A program made the translations under genes and the position numbers. The notes beneath the pieces were generated by a model. The model saw only the letters and a program-made list of their open reading frames with translations, was not told where the DNA came from and did no database searches. DNA of 64,000 bases from JAEULH01 sp963805915 (GTDB taxonomy: Bacteria; Pseudomonadota; Alphaproteobacteria; Rhodospirillales; Defluviicoccaceae), in NCBI GenBank assembly GCA_963805915.1, contig CAWDWD010000011.1, positions 1 to 64,000 of the forward strand. Direction: 5' to 3'. Below, in pieces: positions 32,910 to 42,884 of the stretch. How positions within the stretch are numbered: position 1 is the stretch's first letter; every line of letters starts with the position of its first letter.

Positions 32910-33764
32910 ATGACCGAGCCTCATCACGTTTCCGTTGCCGGCCTCAGTATTGGCAACGATCTGCCCTTGGTTCTGATCGCCGGTCCTTGCGTCATGGAGA
33001 GCCGCGAGCACGCCCTTGAGACCGCTCATGCCCTGGCCGAGATGACAACGCGGCTTGGCATCGGGTTGATCTACAAGTCCTCATTCGACAAGGCCAATCG
33101 CACCAGCCTGAGCGGCGCGCGCGGAGTGGGGATGGCCGAGGCGCTGCCGGTGTTCGCCGAGATCCGCGAAACGGTGGGCGTGCCGGTCATCACCGACGTC
33201 CACGAGCCCGATCAGTGCGCGCCGGTCGCCGAGGCGGTCGACGTGCTCCAGATCCCGGCGTTCCTGTGCCGCCAGACCGACCTTCTCGTCGCGGCGGCGA
33301 AGACGGGCTTGGCGATCAACGTCAAGAAGGGGCAGTTCCTGGCGCCATGGGACATGGCCAACGTCGTCGACAAGATCCGCGGCGCCGGTAACGACAATGT
33401 CATGGTCTGCGAACGCGGCGTCAGCTTCGGCTACAACACGCTGGTCAGCGACATGCGGGCGCTGCCGATCCTGGCCCAGACCGGCTGCCCGATCGTGTTC
33501 GACGCGACCCACTCGGTCCAGCAGCCGGGCGGCAAGGGCACCGCTTCCGGCGGTCAGCGCGAATTCGCGCCCGTTCTCGCCCGCGCCGCGGTATCGATCG
33601 GCGTTGCCGCTGTCTTCATCGAAAGTCACCCCGACCCGGACCACGCGCCAAGCGACGGCCCGAACATGATTTCCTTTAAGAACCTGCCCGACGTTCTTGA
33701 GATGTTGATTGAATTCGACGGGTTGGCAAAGCGGCGTCCGGTTGTCCTCGAACAGGCGTCATGA
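32910..33764 (+). CDS. kdsA: 3-deoxy-D-manno-octulosonate-8-phosphate synthase
   Basis: KdsA condenses PEP with arabinose-5-phosphate to make KDO-8-phosphate for lipid A-core, so the cell makes LPS. The 284 residues include LIAGPCVMESREHALETAH, YKSSFDKANRTSLSGARGVG, TDVHEPDQCAPVAEAVDVLQ, CERGVSFGYNTLVSDMRALP and FDATHSVQQPGG. Cys27 in AGPC is the mark of the metal-dependent class; the metal-independent E. coli enzyme has Asn there. The start is set by AAGGAGG eight bases upstream; a longer frame from 32856 has no such signal. Confidence 0.95.
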   Translation: MTEPHHVSVAGLSIGNDLPLVLIAGPCVMESREHALETAHALAEMTTRLGIGLIYKSSFDKANRTSLSGARGVGMAEALPVFAEIRETVGVPVITDVHEPDQCAPVAEAVDVLQIPAFLCRQTDLLVAAAKTGLAINVKKGQFLAPWDMANVVDKIRGAGNDNVMVCERGVSFGYNTLVSDMRALPILAQTGCPIVFDATHSVQQPGGKGTASGGQREFAPVLARAAVSIGVAAVFIESHPDPDHAPSDGPNMISFKNLPDVLEMLIEFDGLAKRRPVVLEQAS

Positions 33765-33930
33765 CGCGCGCCCGAGCCTGCCTCGTGCCTGTCGCGAGTT
33801 GGCCTCGCGCTTGCCACTGGCGCCGGGTTAAGGGTATGACGTGGCGCAGTTCGCGGCGGACCGGCCGGGGATCGTGCTCGGCCTGAATTTACAAGCGACA
33901 ACATGAGCCTGGGAGAGGAGTGCGAAGCGC

Positions 33931-35211
33931 ATGAGCGGCATTATGGACATTACGGGGCGTGAAATTCTCGATAGCCGGGGCAACCCGACGGTTGAGGTCG
34001 ACGTCACCTTGGAGAGCGGGGCCAGCGGCCGCGCCGCGGTACCTTCGGGCGCCTCGACCGGCGTGCACGAAGCGGTCGAGCTGCGCGACGGCGACAAGAA
34101 GCGCTATCTCGGCAAGGGCGTGAAGAAGGCCGTCGAGTCCGTCAACGGCGAGATCTTCGAGGCGATCGCCGGCATGGAGGCGATTGATCAGCTCGCCATC
34201 GACAGCGCCATGATCGAGCTCGACGGCACCGCCAACAAGGGGCGCCTCGGCGCCAACGCGATTCTCGGCGTCAGCATGGCGGTGGCCAAGGCAGCGGCCG
34301 AGGAAGCCGAACTGCCGCTCTATCGCTACATCGGCGGAACCCAGGCCCGGCTGCTGCCGGTGCCGATGATGAACATCGTCAATGGCGGCGCGCACGCCGA
34401 CAACCCCATCGACATCCAGGAATTCATGATCATGCCGGTCGGCGCGGCCTCGATCGCCGAGGCGGTGCGGATGGGCGCCGAGGTCTTCCATGCGCTCAAG
34501 AAGGGGCTCAAGGACGCCGGCCACAACACCAACGTCGGCGACGAGGGCGGGTTCGCGCCAGGCCTGAGCAGCGCCGACGAGGCCCTTGGCTTCATCATGA
34601 AGGCGATCGAGGCGGCCGGCTTCAAGCCGGGCGACGACGTCATGCTGGCGCTCGACTGCGCGTCGAGCGAGTACTTCAAGGACGGCAAATACAACATGGC
34701 CGGCGAGAACAAGGTGCTCGACGCCGCCGGCAACGCGCGCTACCTCGCCGATCTGGCCAGCCGCTTCCCGATCATTTCGATCGAGGACGGGATGGCCGAG
34801 GACGACTGGGACGGCTGGAAGATCCTGACCGAGGAACTGGGCGGCAAGATCCAGCTCGTCGGCGACGATTTGTTCGTCACCAACCCGAAGCGGCTCGCGG
34901 ACGGCATCGATCGCGCGATCGCCAATTCGATCCTGGTCAAGGTCAACCAGATCGGGTCCCTGAGCGAGACGCTCGAGGCCGTCGAGATGGCCCACAAGGC
35001 GTCCTACACCGCGGTTATCTCACACCGGTCCGGCGAGACCGAGGACGCGACCATCGCCGACATCGCGGTCGCGACCAACGCCGGCCAGATCAAGACCGGT
35101 TCGCTCAGCCGCTCGGATCGGATCGCCAAGTACAACCAATTGATCCGGATCGAAGAACAGCTCGGCTCGGCGGCTCGCTTCGCCGGACGGTCGATTCTGC
35201 GTCACCGCTAG
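33931..35211 (+). CDS. eno: enolase
   Basis: A 426-residue glycolytic enzyme converting 2-phosphoglycerate to PEP. GREILDSRGNPTVEVDVTLE is the N-terminus; NTNVGDEGGFAPGLSSADEA holds the catalytic Glu; ISIEDGMAEDDWDGWKILTE and LVGDDLFVTNPKRLADGIDR hold metal ligands; ILVKVNQIGSLSETLEAVEM contains the catalytic Lys and SHRSGETEDATIADIAVATN is the enolase signature. It lies between kdsA and ftsB in the usual order. GGGAGAGGAG precedes the start. Confidence 0.97.
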   Translation: MSGIMDITGREILDSRGNPTVEVDVTLESGASGRAAVPSGASTGVHEAVELRDGDKKRYLGKGVKKAVESVNGEIFEAIAGMEAIDQLAIDSAMIELDGTANKGRLGANAILGVSMAVAKAAAEEAELPLYRYIGGTQARLLPVPMMNIVNGGAHADNPIDIQEFMIMPVGAASIAEAVRMGAEVFHALKKGLKDAGHNTNVGDEGGFAPGLSSADEALGFIMKAIEAAGFKPGDDVMLALDCASSEYFKDGKYNMAGENKVLDAAGNARYLADLASRFPIISIEDGMAEDDWDGWKILTEELGGKIQLVGDDLFVTNPKRLADGIDRAIANSILVKVNQIGSLSETLEAVEMAHKASYTAVISHRSGETEDATIADIAVATNAGQIKTGSLSRSDRIAKYNQLIRIEEQLGSAARFAGRSILRHR

Positions 35212-35230
35212 GCGGACCCTCGCCGGGTGG

Positions 35231-35262
35231 CGGGAAGAGCGGGCGTTTGCTCGCTCTTTCCG
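35231..35262 (+). terminator. hairpin after eno
   Basis: An 11-base-pair stem (CGGGAAGAGCG with CGCTCTTTCCG, one G-T pair) encloses a 10-base loop, starting 20 bases after the enolase stop. No T-run follows, so it may be a weak or Rho-assisted terminator or an mRNA-stabilising structure. Confidence 0.55.
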
Positions 35263-35449
35263 TGCGCCCCCGTACGCCTTTGAAGCTTGCGGCCGATCGA
35301 AAAACGCGAGGACCGCGCTTGCGTTCCCCGTATCCGTGGCTCCGTCGGCCGAGGAAGCAAGGGCACGGGCGTTAAAGAAACGGTTTGATCGGCTCGGCCA
35401 CCCGATCATACTGAGATTCCATCAACCATGATGACCGCGAAGGGCTCGG

Positions 35450-35872
35450 GTGTTGATTTTTGGGTCGGCTGAACTGCGCAAGCGGGCTCGGCAAGGGATC
35501 GGCGCGGTCGTCGGCATCTGTGTCATCGGCTACTTCGTCTACCACGTGATCCACGGTGATCGTGGCCTGATCGCATGGCATGTTCTCGACCAGGACGTGG
35601 CCGACGCCCGGATCTCCCTGGCCAGCATTCGCGAGGAGCGCCTGACCCTGGAGCGCAGGGTGCGGCTGTTGCGCTCCGCGAGCCTCGATCGCGACATGCT
35701 CGATGAATGGGCGCGCCGCGTGCTCAACTATGGCGCCGCCAACGAAGCCGTCATCTTTACGACGGACGAGGACGCGAGCTTCCTTCCCGAAGATACGGAG
35801 CCCACCGGACGGGAGCCGGGAACACGTCCGCGACCGCATGGCGAGGAGGGCGTGCTCAACGGCCGGCGCTGA
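35450..35872 (+). CDS. ftsB: septum formation initiator FtsB/DivIC-like
   Basis: A 140-residue bitopic membrane protein. After a short basic N-terminus there is one helix (IGAVVGICVIGYFVYHVI), then a coiled-coil stretch (about residues 48-85, LASIREERLTLERRVRLLRS) and LDRDMLDEWARRVLNYGAAN, which matches the alphaproteobacterial FtsB/DivIC pattern. It would join the FtsBLQ division complex. The start is GTG. Between eno and pdhA is its usual place. Confidence 0.87.
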   Translation: MLIFGSAELRKRARQGIGAVVGICVIGYFVYHVIHGDRGLIAWHVLDQDVADARISLASIREERLTLERRVRLLRSASLDRDMLDEWARRVLNYGAANEAVIFTTDEDASFLPEDTEPTGREPGTRPRPHGEEGVLNGRR

Positions 35873-36125
35873 TCCCCCCGGTTCATCCGCTACCCGGCTG
35901 GATACCTGTTGCCGCGCTCGCATTTCCATATCTTGTCAACGAATGTTGGATTGGATCGCGCGAGGCGTGCAATACGCTGTCCGAAGGGGTTTGCTTCGTC
36001 GCTTGTTTTCCAGAGTCGCTCGCAATAGGATCACGCCCCGTCCCGCCGCTGACCCACCCAGCACGAGACCTCACGATACGAGACCATCGCCAACGAAGGT
36101 CCGACCGGAACCAAGGGAGGGGCTT

Positions 36126-37157
36126 ATGCCCAATAACGCAGAGACAGAGCCCGGCGCGAACGCCGGCGAGGGCAAGGCTTCCGGGCGCGAGGTTCCGCCG
36201 TCCGACCAGCTGCTCCACGACTACAAAAAGATGCTGCTGATCCGCCGGTTCGAGGAGAAGGCGGGGCAACTTTACGGCATGGGCCTGATCGCCGGTTTCT
36301 GCCACCTGTACATCGGCCAGGAAGCCGTCGTCATCGGTATGCAGTCGACGGCCATTCCCGGTGATTCCATCATCACGACCTATCGCGACCATGGCCACAT
36401 GCTCGCCTGCGAGATGGATCCGAAAGGGGTCATGGCCGAGTTGACCGGCCGCGCCGACGGCTACTCCAAGGGCAAGGGCGGCTCGATGCACATGTTCAGC
36501 CGCGAGAAGGGATTCTATGGCGGCCACGGCATCGTTGGCGCCTCCGTCCCGCTCGGTACCGGCCTCGCCTTCGCCCACAAGTACCGCGAGGACGGCGGCA
36601 TTTGCTACTGCTACTTCGGCGATGGCGCGGCCAACCAGGGCCAGGTCTACGAGTCCTTCAACATGGCCTCGCTGTGGAAGCTGCCGATCATCTACATCAT
36701 CGAAAACAACAAGTACGGCATGGGCACTTCGGTCGCGCGCGCGTCGGCGACGGTCGACCTCTACCGTCGCGGCGAAAGCTTCGACATTCCGGGCGTCCAG
36801 GTGAACGGCATGGATGTTCTCGAGGTTCGCGCCGCCGGCGCGGAGGTCGTTTCGCACGTTCGCGGCGGCAGCGGCCCGTACGTCATGGAGATGAATACCT
36901 ACCGTTACCGCGGCCACTCGATGTCCGATCCGGCCAAGTACCGGACCAAGGAGGAGGTGGCCAAGATGCGCAAGGAGAGCGACCCGCTCGATACCTTGCG
37001 TACCTTCATGCTCGAGCGCCAGTTCGTCGACGAGGCCCGGCTCAAGGAGATCGACCGCGAAGTCAAAGCCGCGGTCAATGAGGCGGCCGAGTTCGCCCAG
37101 AAGAGTCCCGAGCCGGATCCGTCCGAACTCCACACCGACATTCTGATCGAAGTCTAA
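36126..37157 (+). CDS. pdhA: pyruvate dehydrogenase E1 component, alpha subunit
   Basis: A 343-residue TPP-dependent subunit that decarboxylates pyruvate together with PdhB. KKMLLIRRFEEKAGQLYGMG is near the start; the TPP/Mg motif GDGAANQGQVYESFNMASLW to ENNKYGMGTS is clear; YRYRGHSMSDPAKYRTKEEV holds the phosphorylation-loop-like region. The ATG at 36126 follows AAGGGAGGGG; the longer upstream frame is not family-like. It starts a tight pdhA-pdhB-pdhC-lpd run. Confidence 0.96.
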   Translation: MPNNAETEPGANAGEGKASGREVPPSDQLLHDYKKMLLIRRFEEKAGQLYGMGLIAGFCHLYIGQEAVVIGMQSTAIPGDSIITTYRDHGHMLACEMDPKGVMAELTGRADGYSKGKGGSMHMFSREKGFYGGHGIVGASVPLGTGLAFAHKYREDGGICYCYFGDGAANQGQVYESFNMASLWKLPIIYIIENNKYGMGTSVARASATVDLYRRGESFDIPGVQVNGMDVLEVRAAGAEVVSHVRGGSGPYVMEMNTYRYRGHSMSDPAKYRTKEEVAKMRKESDPLDTLRTFMLERQFVDEARLKEIDREVKAAVNEAAEFAQKSPEPDPSELHTDILIEV

Positions 37158-37189
37158 GCTTCTCGATCGCGTCCGTTCAGGAGACCTTG

Positions 37190-38564
37190 ATGCCCATCCA
37201 AATTCTGATGCCGGCGCTGTCGCCGACGATGACCGAGGGCAAGCTCGCCAAGTGGGTGAAGAAGCAGGGCGAAAGCGTTGCCTCCGGCGATGTCTTGGCC
37301 GAGATCGAGACCGACAAGGCGACCATGGAAGTCGAAGCCGTCGACGAAGGCGTGCTCGGTAAAATTCTCGTTGCCGAGGGCAGCGAGGGCGTCGCCATCA
37401 ACACGCCGATCGCCTTGCTGCTCGCCGAGGGCGAGGACGCGAGTGCGCTCGAAGCCGCGCTCGAAATTCCCGTGCCGGTCAACATGGAGCCGGCCCCGGT
37501 CGCGGTCAGCACGCCCGCGCCTTCGCCGGGCCAGCCGTTGCCGGCCTCGAATGTGCCGGCGGAGCCGGAGTACACCGGGCCGACCGCGCAAATAACCGTT
37601 CGCGAGGCCCTGCGCGACACCATGGCCGAGGAGATGCGCCGCGACACGGAAGTGTTCCTGATGGGCGAGGAAGTCGCCGCCTATCAGGGCGCCTACAAGG
37701 TCAGCCAGGGGCTACTCGACGAGTTCGGGCCGAAGCGGGTGATCGATACGCCGATCACCGAGCAAGGCTTCGCCGGGCTCGGCGTCGGCGCCTCGTTCGC
37801 CGGGCTGAAGCCGATCGTCGAGTTCATGACCTTCAACTTTGCGATGCAGGCGATCGACCAGATCATTAACTCCTCCGCCAAGACTCTCTACATGGCCGGC
37901 GGCCAGCTCGGCTCGCCGATCGTCTTTCGCGGCCCCAACGGCCCCGCGGCGCGGGTTGGCGCCCAGCACTCGCAATGCTACGCCTCCTGGTATGCCCACT
38001 GCCCCGGCCTCAAGGTCGTGGCGCCCTATTCGGGGGCCGACGCCAAGGGCCTGCTGCGCGCCGCCATTCGCGACCCAAATCCGGTCATCTTCCTGGAAAA
38101 TGAGAATTCTTTACGGCCAGACCTTCGAGGTCCCGACCGATCCCGAGTTCGTTATTCCGATCGGGCGCGCCAAGATTGAGCGGCAGGGCGGGGACGTCAC
38201 CGTCGTCGCCTTCTCGCGCATGGTCGGCGTCGCCCTGGAAGCGGCGGCGGCGTTGGCCGAGGACGGCATCGAAGCCGAGGTGATCAATCTGCGGTCGTTG
38301 CGGCCGCTTGACGTCGACACCATTGTCGCCTCGGTCAAACGGACCAATCGTCTGGTCAGCATCGAGGAGGGCTGGCCCGTTGCCGGGATCGGCTCGGAGA
38401 TCGCGGCGTTGATGATGGAAAACGCGTTCGATTATCTCGATGCGCCGGTGGTCCGAGTGACCGGCGCCGATGTGCCGATGCCGTACGCCGCCAACCTCGA
38501 ACGCCTGGCGCTGCCGCAGCCTCAAGCGCTGATCGAGGCGGCTAAATCCGTCTGTTATCGTTGA
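37190..38564 (+). CDS. pdhB: pyruvate dehydrogenase E1 component, beta subunit with lipoyl domain, one-base frameshift
   Basis: An N-terminal lipoyl domain (residues about 1-80, ETDKATMEVEAVDEG with the lipoylated Lys) is followed by a Pro-rich linker and the E1-beta domain (QITVREALRDTMAEEMRRDT and ITEQGFAGLGVGASFAGLKP). An E1-beta with its own lipoyl domain is typical of alphaproteobacteria. The frame breaks in FLENE; removing one A of the AA at 38105-38106 gives ENEILYGQTFEVPTDPEF and runs to the stop, 457 residues. The corrected sequence is ordinary, so the break is probably a sequence error. The ATG is at 37190, after CAGGAG. Confidence 0.94.
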
Positions 38565-38580
38565 GCGCGGGGAAAAGATC

Positions 38581-39915
38581 ATGACGGTTCAAATCCTCAT
38601 GCCGGCCCTGTCGCCGACGATGACCGAGGGCAAGCTCGCCAAGTGGGTCAAGCACGAGGGAGACGCGGTCGCCTCGGGCGATGTCATTGCCGAAATCGAA
38701 ACCGACAAGGCGACGATGGAGGTCGAAGCCGTCGACGAGGGCGTTATCGGCAAGATCCTGGTGGCCGAAGGCACCGAGGGCGTGGCGATCAACGCGCCGA
38801 TCGCGATCCTGCTCGAAGAGGGCGAGGACGCTGCCGCATTGAAAGCCGCGGTCGCGGCGGCGCCGCCGGCGAAGCCCGCCGAAGCCATGCCGCATGGTGC
38901 GCCGACACCCGCGCCCGCGACGGCAGCGACCGCCGCCACGCCGGCGCCGGCTCCGGCCGCGCCCGCGGCTCCCGCGCCATCCGCAAGCTCCGGGGGCAGG
39001 GTGTTCGCAAGCCCGCTCGCCCGCCGGCTTGCCGCCGAGGGCGGGCTCGATCTGGCTCGCCTGACCGGCAGCGGCCCGCGCGGGCGGATCGTTAAGCGCG
39101 ATGTCGAGGCGGCCATCGCCGAAGCACGGGCCAGGCCACAAGCCGCGCCCGCCGCCCAGCCGGCCGCGGCCCAACCAAGCCCCGCCGCAGCCGCGGCGCC
39201 GGGCGTGCTCGGGTCCACGGCCGCCTACACCGACGTGCCGCACAGCACGATGCGCAAGGTCATCGCCAAGCGGCTCGGCAAATCCAAGCGCGACATCCCG
39301 CACTACTACCTGACGATCGACTGCAATCTGGACGCGGTCCTCGATCTGCGCGTCCGGCTTAACGCGCGCTCGCCCGGGGGCGCCGGCGCCTACAAGCTGT
39401 CGGTCAACGACTTTGTCATCCGCGCGGTGGCCCTGGCGCTCCGCGCCTATCCCGACGCCAACTCGGCATGGACCGACGACGCGCTCAGGCTGTTCAAGAC
39501 GGTCGATGTCTGTGTCGCGGTGGCGACGCCCGCCGGCCTGATCACTCCGGTCGTGCGCAACGCCGACACCAAGGGCCTGGCCGGCATCGCCGGCGAAGTC
39601 CGCGAGCTCGCGCTGCGCGCGCGTGACGGCAAGCTCAAGCCCGAGGATTATCAGGGCGGCACCTTTACCGTCTCCAACCTCGGCATGTACGGGATCCGCG
39701 AGTTTTCCGCGATCATCAATCCGCCGCAGTCGTGTCTGCTCGCGGTCGGCGCCGCCGAGAAGCGCCCGATCGTCAAGGACGGCGCGCTGGCGGTCGCGAC
39801 GATGATGTCGTGCACGCTGTCGGCGGACCATCGCAGCGTCGACGGCGCCAAGGGCGCCGAGTTCCTGGCCGTGTTCAAACGGCTGATCGAAGATCCACTG
39901 ACAATGTTGCTGTAG
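38581..39915 (+). CDS. pdhC: pyruvate dehydrogenase E2, dihydrolipoamide acetyltransferase
   Basis: A 444-residue core protein. Residues about 1-78 form a lipoyl domain almost identical to that of PdhB (LMPALSPTMTEGKLAKWVKH). A long Ala/Pro linker follows, then the E3/E1-binding domain (FASPLARRLAAEGGLDLARL, about residue 140) and the catalytic acyltransferase domain with SADHRSVDGAKGAEF, which contains the active-site His and Asp. It transfers acetyl to CoA. It starts 16 bases after pdhB. Confidence 0.96.
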   Translation: MTVQILMPALSPTMTEGKLAKWVKHEGDAVASGDVIAEIETDKATMEVEAVDEGVIGKILVAEGTEGVAINAPIAILLEEGEDAAALKAAVAAAPPAKPAEAMPHGAPTPAPATAATAATPAPAPAAPAAPAPSASSGGRVFASPLARRLAAEGGLDLARLTGSGPRGRIVKRDVEAAIAEARARPQAAPAAQPAAAQPSPAAAAAPGVLGSTAAYTDVPHSTMRKVIAKRLGKSKRDIPHYYLTIDCNLDAVLDLRVRLNARSPGGAGAYKLSVNDFVIRAVALALRAYPDANSAWTDDALRLFKTVDVCVAVATPAGLITPVVRNADTKGLAGIAGEVRELALRARDGKLKPEDYQGGTFTVSNLGMYGIREFSAIINPPQSCLLAVGAAEKRPIVKDGALAVATMMSCTLSADHRSVDGAKGAEFLAVFKRLIEDPLTMLL

Positions 39916-39946
39916 ACGGGCTGCTGTAGACGGAGGCGCTAAGGTC

Positions 39947-41347
39947 ATGGCCGAGACATCTTTCGACGTCGTCGTCATCGGCGGCGGGCCGGGCGGTTAC
40001 GTCGCCGCGATCCGCGCCGCCCAGCTGGGGATGAAGGCCGCGGTGGTCGAGCGCGAGCACTTGGGCGGGATCTGCCTGAACTGGGGCTGCATTCCGACCA
40101 AGGCCCTGCTGCGGACGGCGGAGGTCTTCGAAAACATCAAACACGCCGCCGAGTTCGGCCTGACCGTCAACGGGTTCGGCTTCGACACCAAGAAAATCGT
40201 CGAGCGATCGCGCGCGATCGCCAAGCAGCTCAACGGCGGGGTCGGCCATCTCCTGCGCAAGAACAAGGTCGCGGTATTCGACGGCGACGGTCGCCTGAAC
40301 GGCCGCGGCAAGGTTCTGGTCGAGAAGGCCGGCAAGGTCGCGGCCGATCTCTCGGCCAAACACATTATCCTCGCGACCGGCGCGCGGGCGCGCTCGCTGC
40401 CGGGCATGGAACCCGACGGCCGGCTGATCTGGACCTACAAGGAGGCGATGGTTCCCGCGACCATGCCGAAGTCGCTGCTGGTCGTGGGCTCCGGCGCGAT
40501 CGGCATAGAGTTCGCGAGCTTCTACCGCTCTCTCGGCGCCGAGGTCACGGTGGTCGAGATCCTCGATCGGATCCTGCCGGTCGAGGACGCGGAAATTTCG
40601 GCGTTCGCCCGCAAGGCGTTCGAAAAGCAGGGGATCAGGATCGTGACATCGGCGTCGGTCAAGGCGCTGACGAAGGCCGCCGACTCGGTCACCGCGGCCA
40701 TCGAGGCCGGCGGCAAAACGAGCGAGATGAGCGCCGAGCGGGTGATCATGGCCGTCGGCATCACCGGCAATGTCGAAAATTGCGGCCTCGCCGGAACCGC
40801 CGTCAAGGTCGATCGCGGCCACATCGTCATCGACGAGTGGTGCCGGACCGGAGAACCCGGCGTCTACGCCATCGGCGACGTGGTCGGTCCGCCGTGGCTG
40901 GCGCATAAGGCCAGCCACGAGGGCGTCATCTGCGTCGAGAAGATCGCCGGGCTCGCCGGCGTGCATCCGCTCGACATCCGGCGCATCCCCGGCTGCACTT
41001 ATTCGCGTCCGCAGATCGCGAGCGTCGGCTTGAGCGAGGCCGCGGCGCGCGCCGCCGGCCGTGAGGTCAAGGTCGGGCGCTTTCCGTTCATCGGCAACGG
41101 CAAGGCGATCGCGCTTGGCGAGCCGGAAGGCATGGTCAAGACCGTCTTCGATGCGAAGACCGGCGAGCTTCTCGGGGCACACATGATCGGCGCCGAGGTT
41201 ACCGAACTGATCCAGGGCTATGGCATTGCCATGACCCTGGAGACCACGGAAGCCGATCTGATGAACACCGTGTTTCCGCACCCGACCCTGTCGGAGATGA
41301 TGCACGAAGCCGTTCTCGATGCCTACGGCCGTGCCGTCCATTTCTAG
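39947..41347 (+). CDS. lpd: dihydrolipoamide dehydrogenase (E3)
   Basis: A 466-residue flavoprotein that reoxidises dihydrolipoamide with NAD+. The FAD motif VVIGGGPGGYVAAIRAAQLG and redox disulfide GGICLNWGCIPTKALLRTAE are at the start; the NAD motif VVGSGAIGIEFASFYRSLGA is near residue 180; the C-terminal HPHPTLSEMMHEAVLDAYGR has the active-site His-Glu pair. The ICLNWGCIPTK form fits the E3 of the pyruvate dehydrogenase complex in alphaproteobacteria. It completes the pdh operon. Confidence 0.96.
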   Translation: MAETSFDVVVIGGGPGGYVAAIRAAQLGMKAAVVEREHLGGICLNWGCIPTKALLRTAEVFENIKHAAEFGLTVNGFGFDTKKIVERSRAIAKQLNGGVGHLLRKNKVAVFDGDGRLNGRGKVLVEKAGKVAADLSAKHIILATGARARSLPGMEPDGRLIWTYKEAMVPATMPKSLLVVGSGAIGIEFASFYRSLGAEVTVVEILDRILPVEDAEISAFARKAFEKQGIRIVTSASVKALTKAADSVTAAIEAGGKTSEMSAERVIMAVGITGNVENCGLAGTAVKVDRGHIVIDEWCRTGEPGVYAIGDVVGPPWLAHKASHEGVICVEKIAGLAGVHPLDIRRIPGCTYSRPQIASVGLSEAAARAAGREVKVGRFPFIGNGKAIALGEPEGMVKTVFDAKTGELLGAHMIGAEVTELIQGYGIAMTLETTEADLMNTVFPHPTLSEMMHEAVLDAYGRAVHF

Positions 41348-41469
41348 GCCGCTTTCGGGCGCGGACGCCCGCGCGTCGGCGTCGGTCGCCACGACGGTTA
41401 GCTCACCCGGTGGCTGCATCGGGCAACTCGGGCGTTGATGTTGTCGCGGCGAGCGGCCATATCGCCGAT

Positions 41470-42411
41470 ATGCCCACGGAATCGCAGCCTCGTCATCCCG
41501 AGAAGATCCACAAGCCGGTCAATCCGTCTCCGCGCAAGCCGGACTGGATCCGGGTCAAGGCGCCAACCTCGGCGGCCTACGGCGAGACCCGTCAACTCAT
41601 GCGCGGCAATAACCTGCACACGGTGTGCGAGGAAGCGGCCTGCCCTAATATCGGTGAATGCTGGGCGCGCAAGCACGCGACGGTGATGATTCTCGGGGCG
41701 ATTTGCACGCGCGCGTGCGCCTTCTGCAATGTCGCGACGGGCAAGCCCGGAGCGGTCGATCCCTTGGAGCCGGAAAACGTCGCCATGACGGCGGCGACAA
41801 TGGGCCTCAAGCACATGGTCATCACCTCGGTCGATCGCGACGATCTTGCCGACGGCGGCGCGGGGCAGTTCGCCCGCTGCCTTGAGTTGATCCGGGCCAA
41901 GGCGCCGGGGACGACCGTCGAGGTGCTGACCCCCGATTTCCGCCACAAGGACGGCGCGCTGGAAGCGGTGATCGCCGCCGGGCCGGATGTGTTCAACCAC
42001 AATCTGGAAACCGTGCCGCGGCTCTACCCATCGATTCGGCCCGGCGCGCGCTATTTTCATTCCCTTCGGCTGCTCGACCAGGCCAAGGACCTTGATCCGC
42101 GGATCTTCACCAAGTCCGGAATCATGGTCGGGCTTGGCGAGGAGCGCGGCGAAGTGCTTCAGGTCATGGACGATTTGCGTTCGGCCCGGGTCGATTTCCT
42201 GACGATCGGCCAGTACCTCCAGCCGACCCCGCACCACGCCGGCGTCGCCCGTTTCGTTACGCCCGAAGAGTTCGCGGAGTACAAGCGGATCGGCGAGGCG
42301 AAGGGCTTCCTCATGGTGGCATCGTCGCCCCTGACGCGCTCGTCGTATCACGCCGACCGTGATTTCGAGGCCTTGCGGGCGGCGCGCCTTGGCGCATCGC
42401 TCGACGCTTAA
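41470..42411 (+). CDS. lipA: lipoyl synthase
   Basis: LipA is a radical SAM enzyme that inserts sulfur into octanoyl groups on lipoyl domains, such as those of PdhB and PdhC encoded just upstream. The auxiliary cluster ligands are Cys53, Cys58 and Cys64 (CEEAACPNIGEC), the radical SAM ligands Cys79, Cys83 and Cys86 (CTRACAFC), and the C-terminal SPLTRSSYHAD has the conserved Ser. The chosen ATG gives 313 residues; a GTG at 41410 would add 20 residues without family similarity. Confidence 0.95.
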   Translation: MPTESQPRHPEKIHKPVNPSPRKPDWIRVKAPTSAAYGETRQLMRGNNLHTVCEEAACPNIGECWARKHATVMILGAICTRACAFCNVATGKPGAVDPLEPENVAMTAATMGLKHMVITSVDRDDLADGGAGQFARCLELIRAKAPGTTVEVLTPDFRHKDGALEAVIAAGPDVFNHNLETVPRLYPSIRPGARYFHSLRLLDQAKDLDPRIFTKSGIMVGLGEERGEVLQVMDDLRSARVDFLTIGQYLQPTPHHAGVARFVTPEEFAEYKRIGEAKGFLMVASSPLTRSSYHADRDFEALRAARLGASLDA

Positions 42412-42431
42412 GCGGCGCGCGACGCCCGGCC

Positions 42432-42878
42432 ATGCCGACCCATGCGGAAAAGCGCGTACTTCCCTACAGTCAGGAGCAGATGTTCAATCTGGTCGCTGAT
42501 GTCGAACGCTACCCTGAATTTCTGCCGTGGTGCGTGGCCTGCCGCATCCGCGAAAACGAAACGCCGGACGCCTTTGTCGCCGACCTGATCATCGGTTTCA
42601 AGTTCGTCCGCGAGCGATTTACCTCACTGGTCGCACTCGATCGTCCCGATCGGATCGACGTAGTCTACAAGGAAGGTCCGTTTCGTCATCTGACCAACCA
42701 CTGGACGTTTTCGGCCGACGCCCGCGGGCACTGCGTCATCGACTTCTACATCGATTTCGAGTTTCGCTCGCGAACCCTCCAGAGCCTCATCGGACGGCTG
42801 TTCAACGAGGCGGTGAAGCGTATGGTCAACGGCTTCGAGCGGCGGGCAAAGGTGCTATACGGCTCGGAGCAGGCCTGA
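42432..42878 (+). CDS. COQ10/RatA-like START-domain protein
   Basis: A 148-residue protein beginning MPTHAEKRVLPYSQEQMFNL and LVADVERYPEFLPWCVACRI, the hallmark of the COQ10/RatA family (polyketide cyclase/START fold). In mitochondria and alphaproteobacteria such proteins bind ubiquinone and support respiration; the E. coli member RatA is reported to affect ribosome assembly. It follows lipA by 20 bases, as in related genomes. The ubiquinone role is more likely given the context, but this is inference. Confidence 0.9.
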   Translation: MPTHAEKRVLPYSQEQMFNLVADVERYPEFLPWCVACRIRENETPDAFVADLIIGFKFVRERFTSLVALDRPDRIDVVYKEGPFRHLTNHWTFSADARGHCVIDFYIDFEFRSRTLQSLIGRLFNEAVKRMVNGFERRAKVLYGSEQA

Positions 42879-42884
42879 GCGCGT

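Noticed and set aside
38542..39978. 478-residue open frame on the minus strand opposite pdhC
   Set aside because: Antisense shadow of pdhC; Gly/Arg-rich from the reversed Ala/Pro linker.
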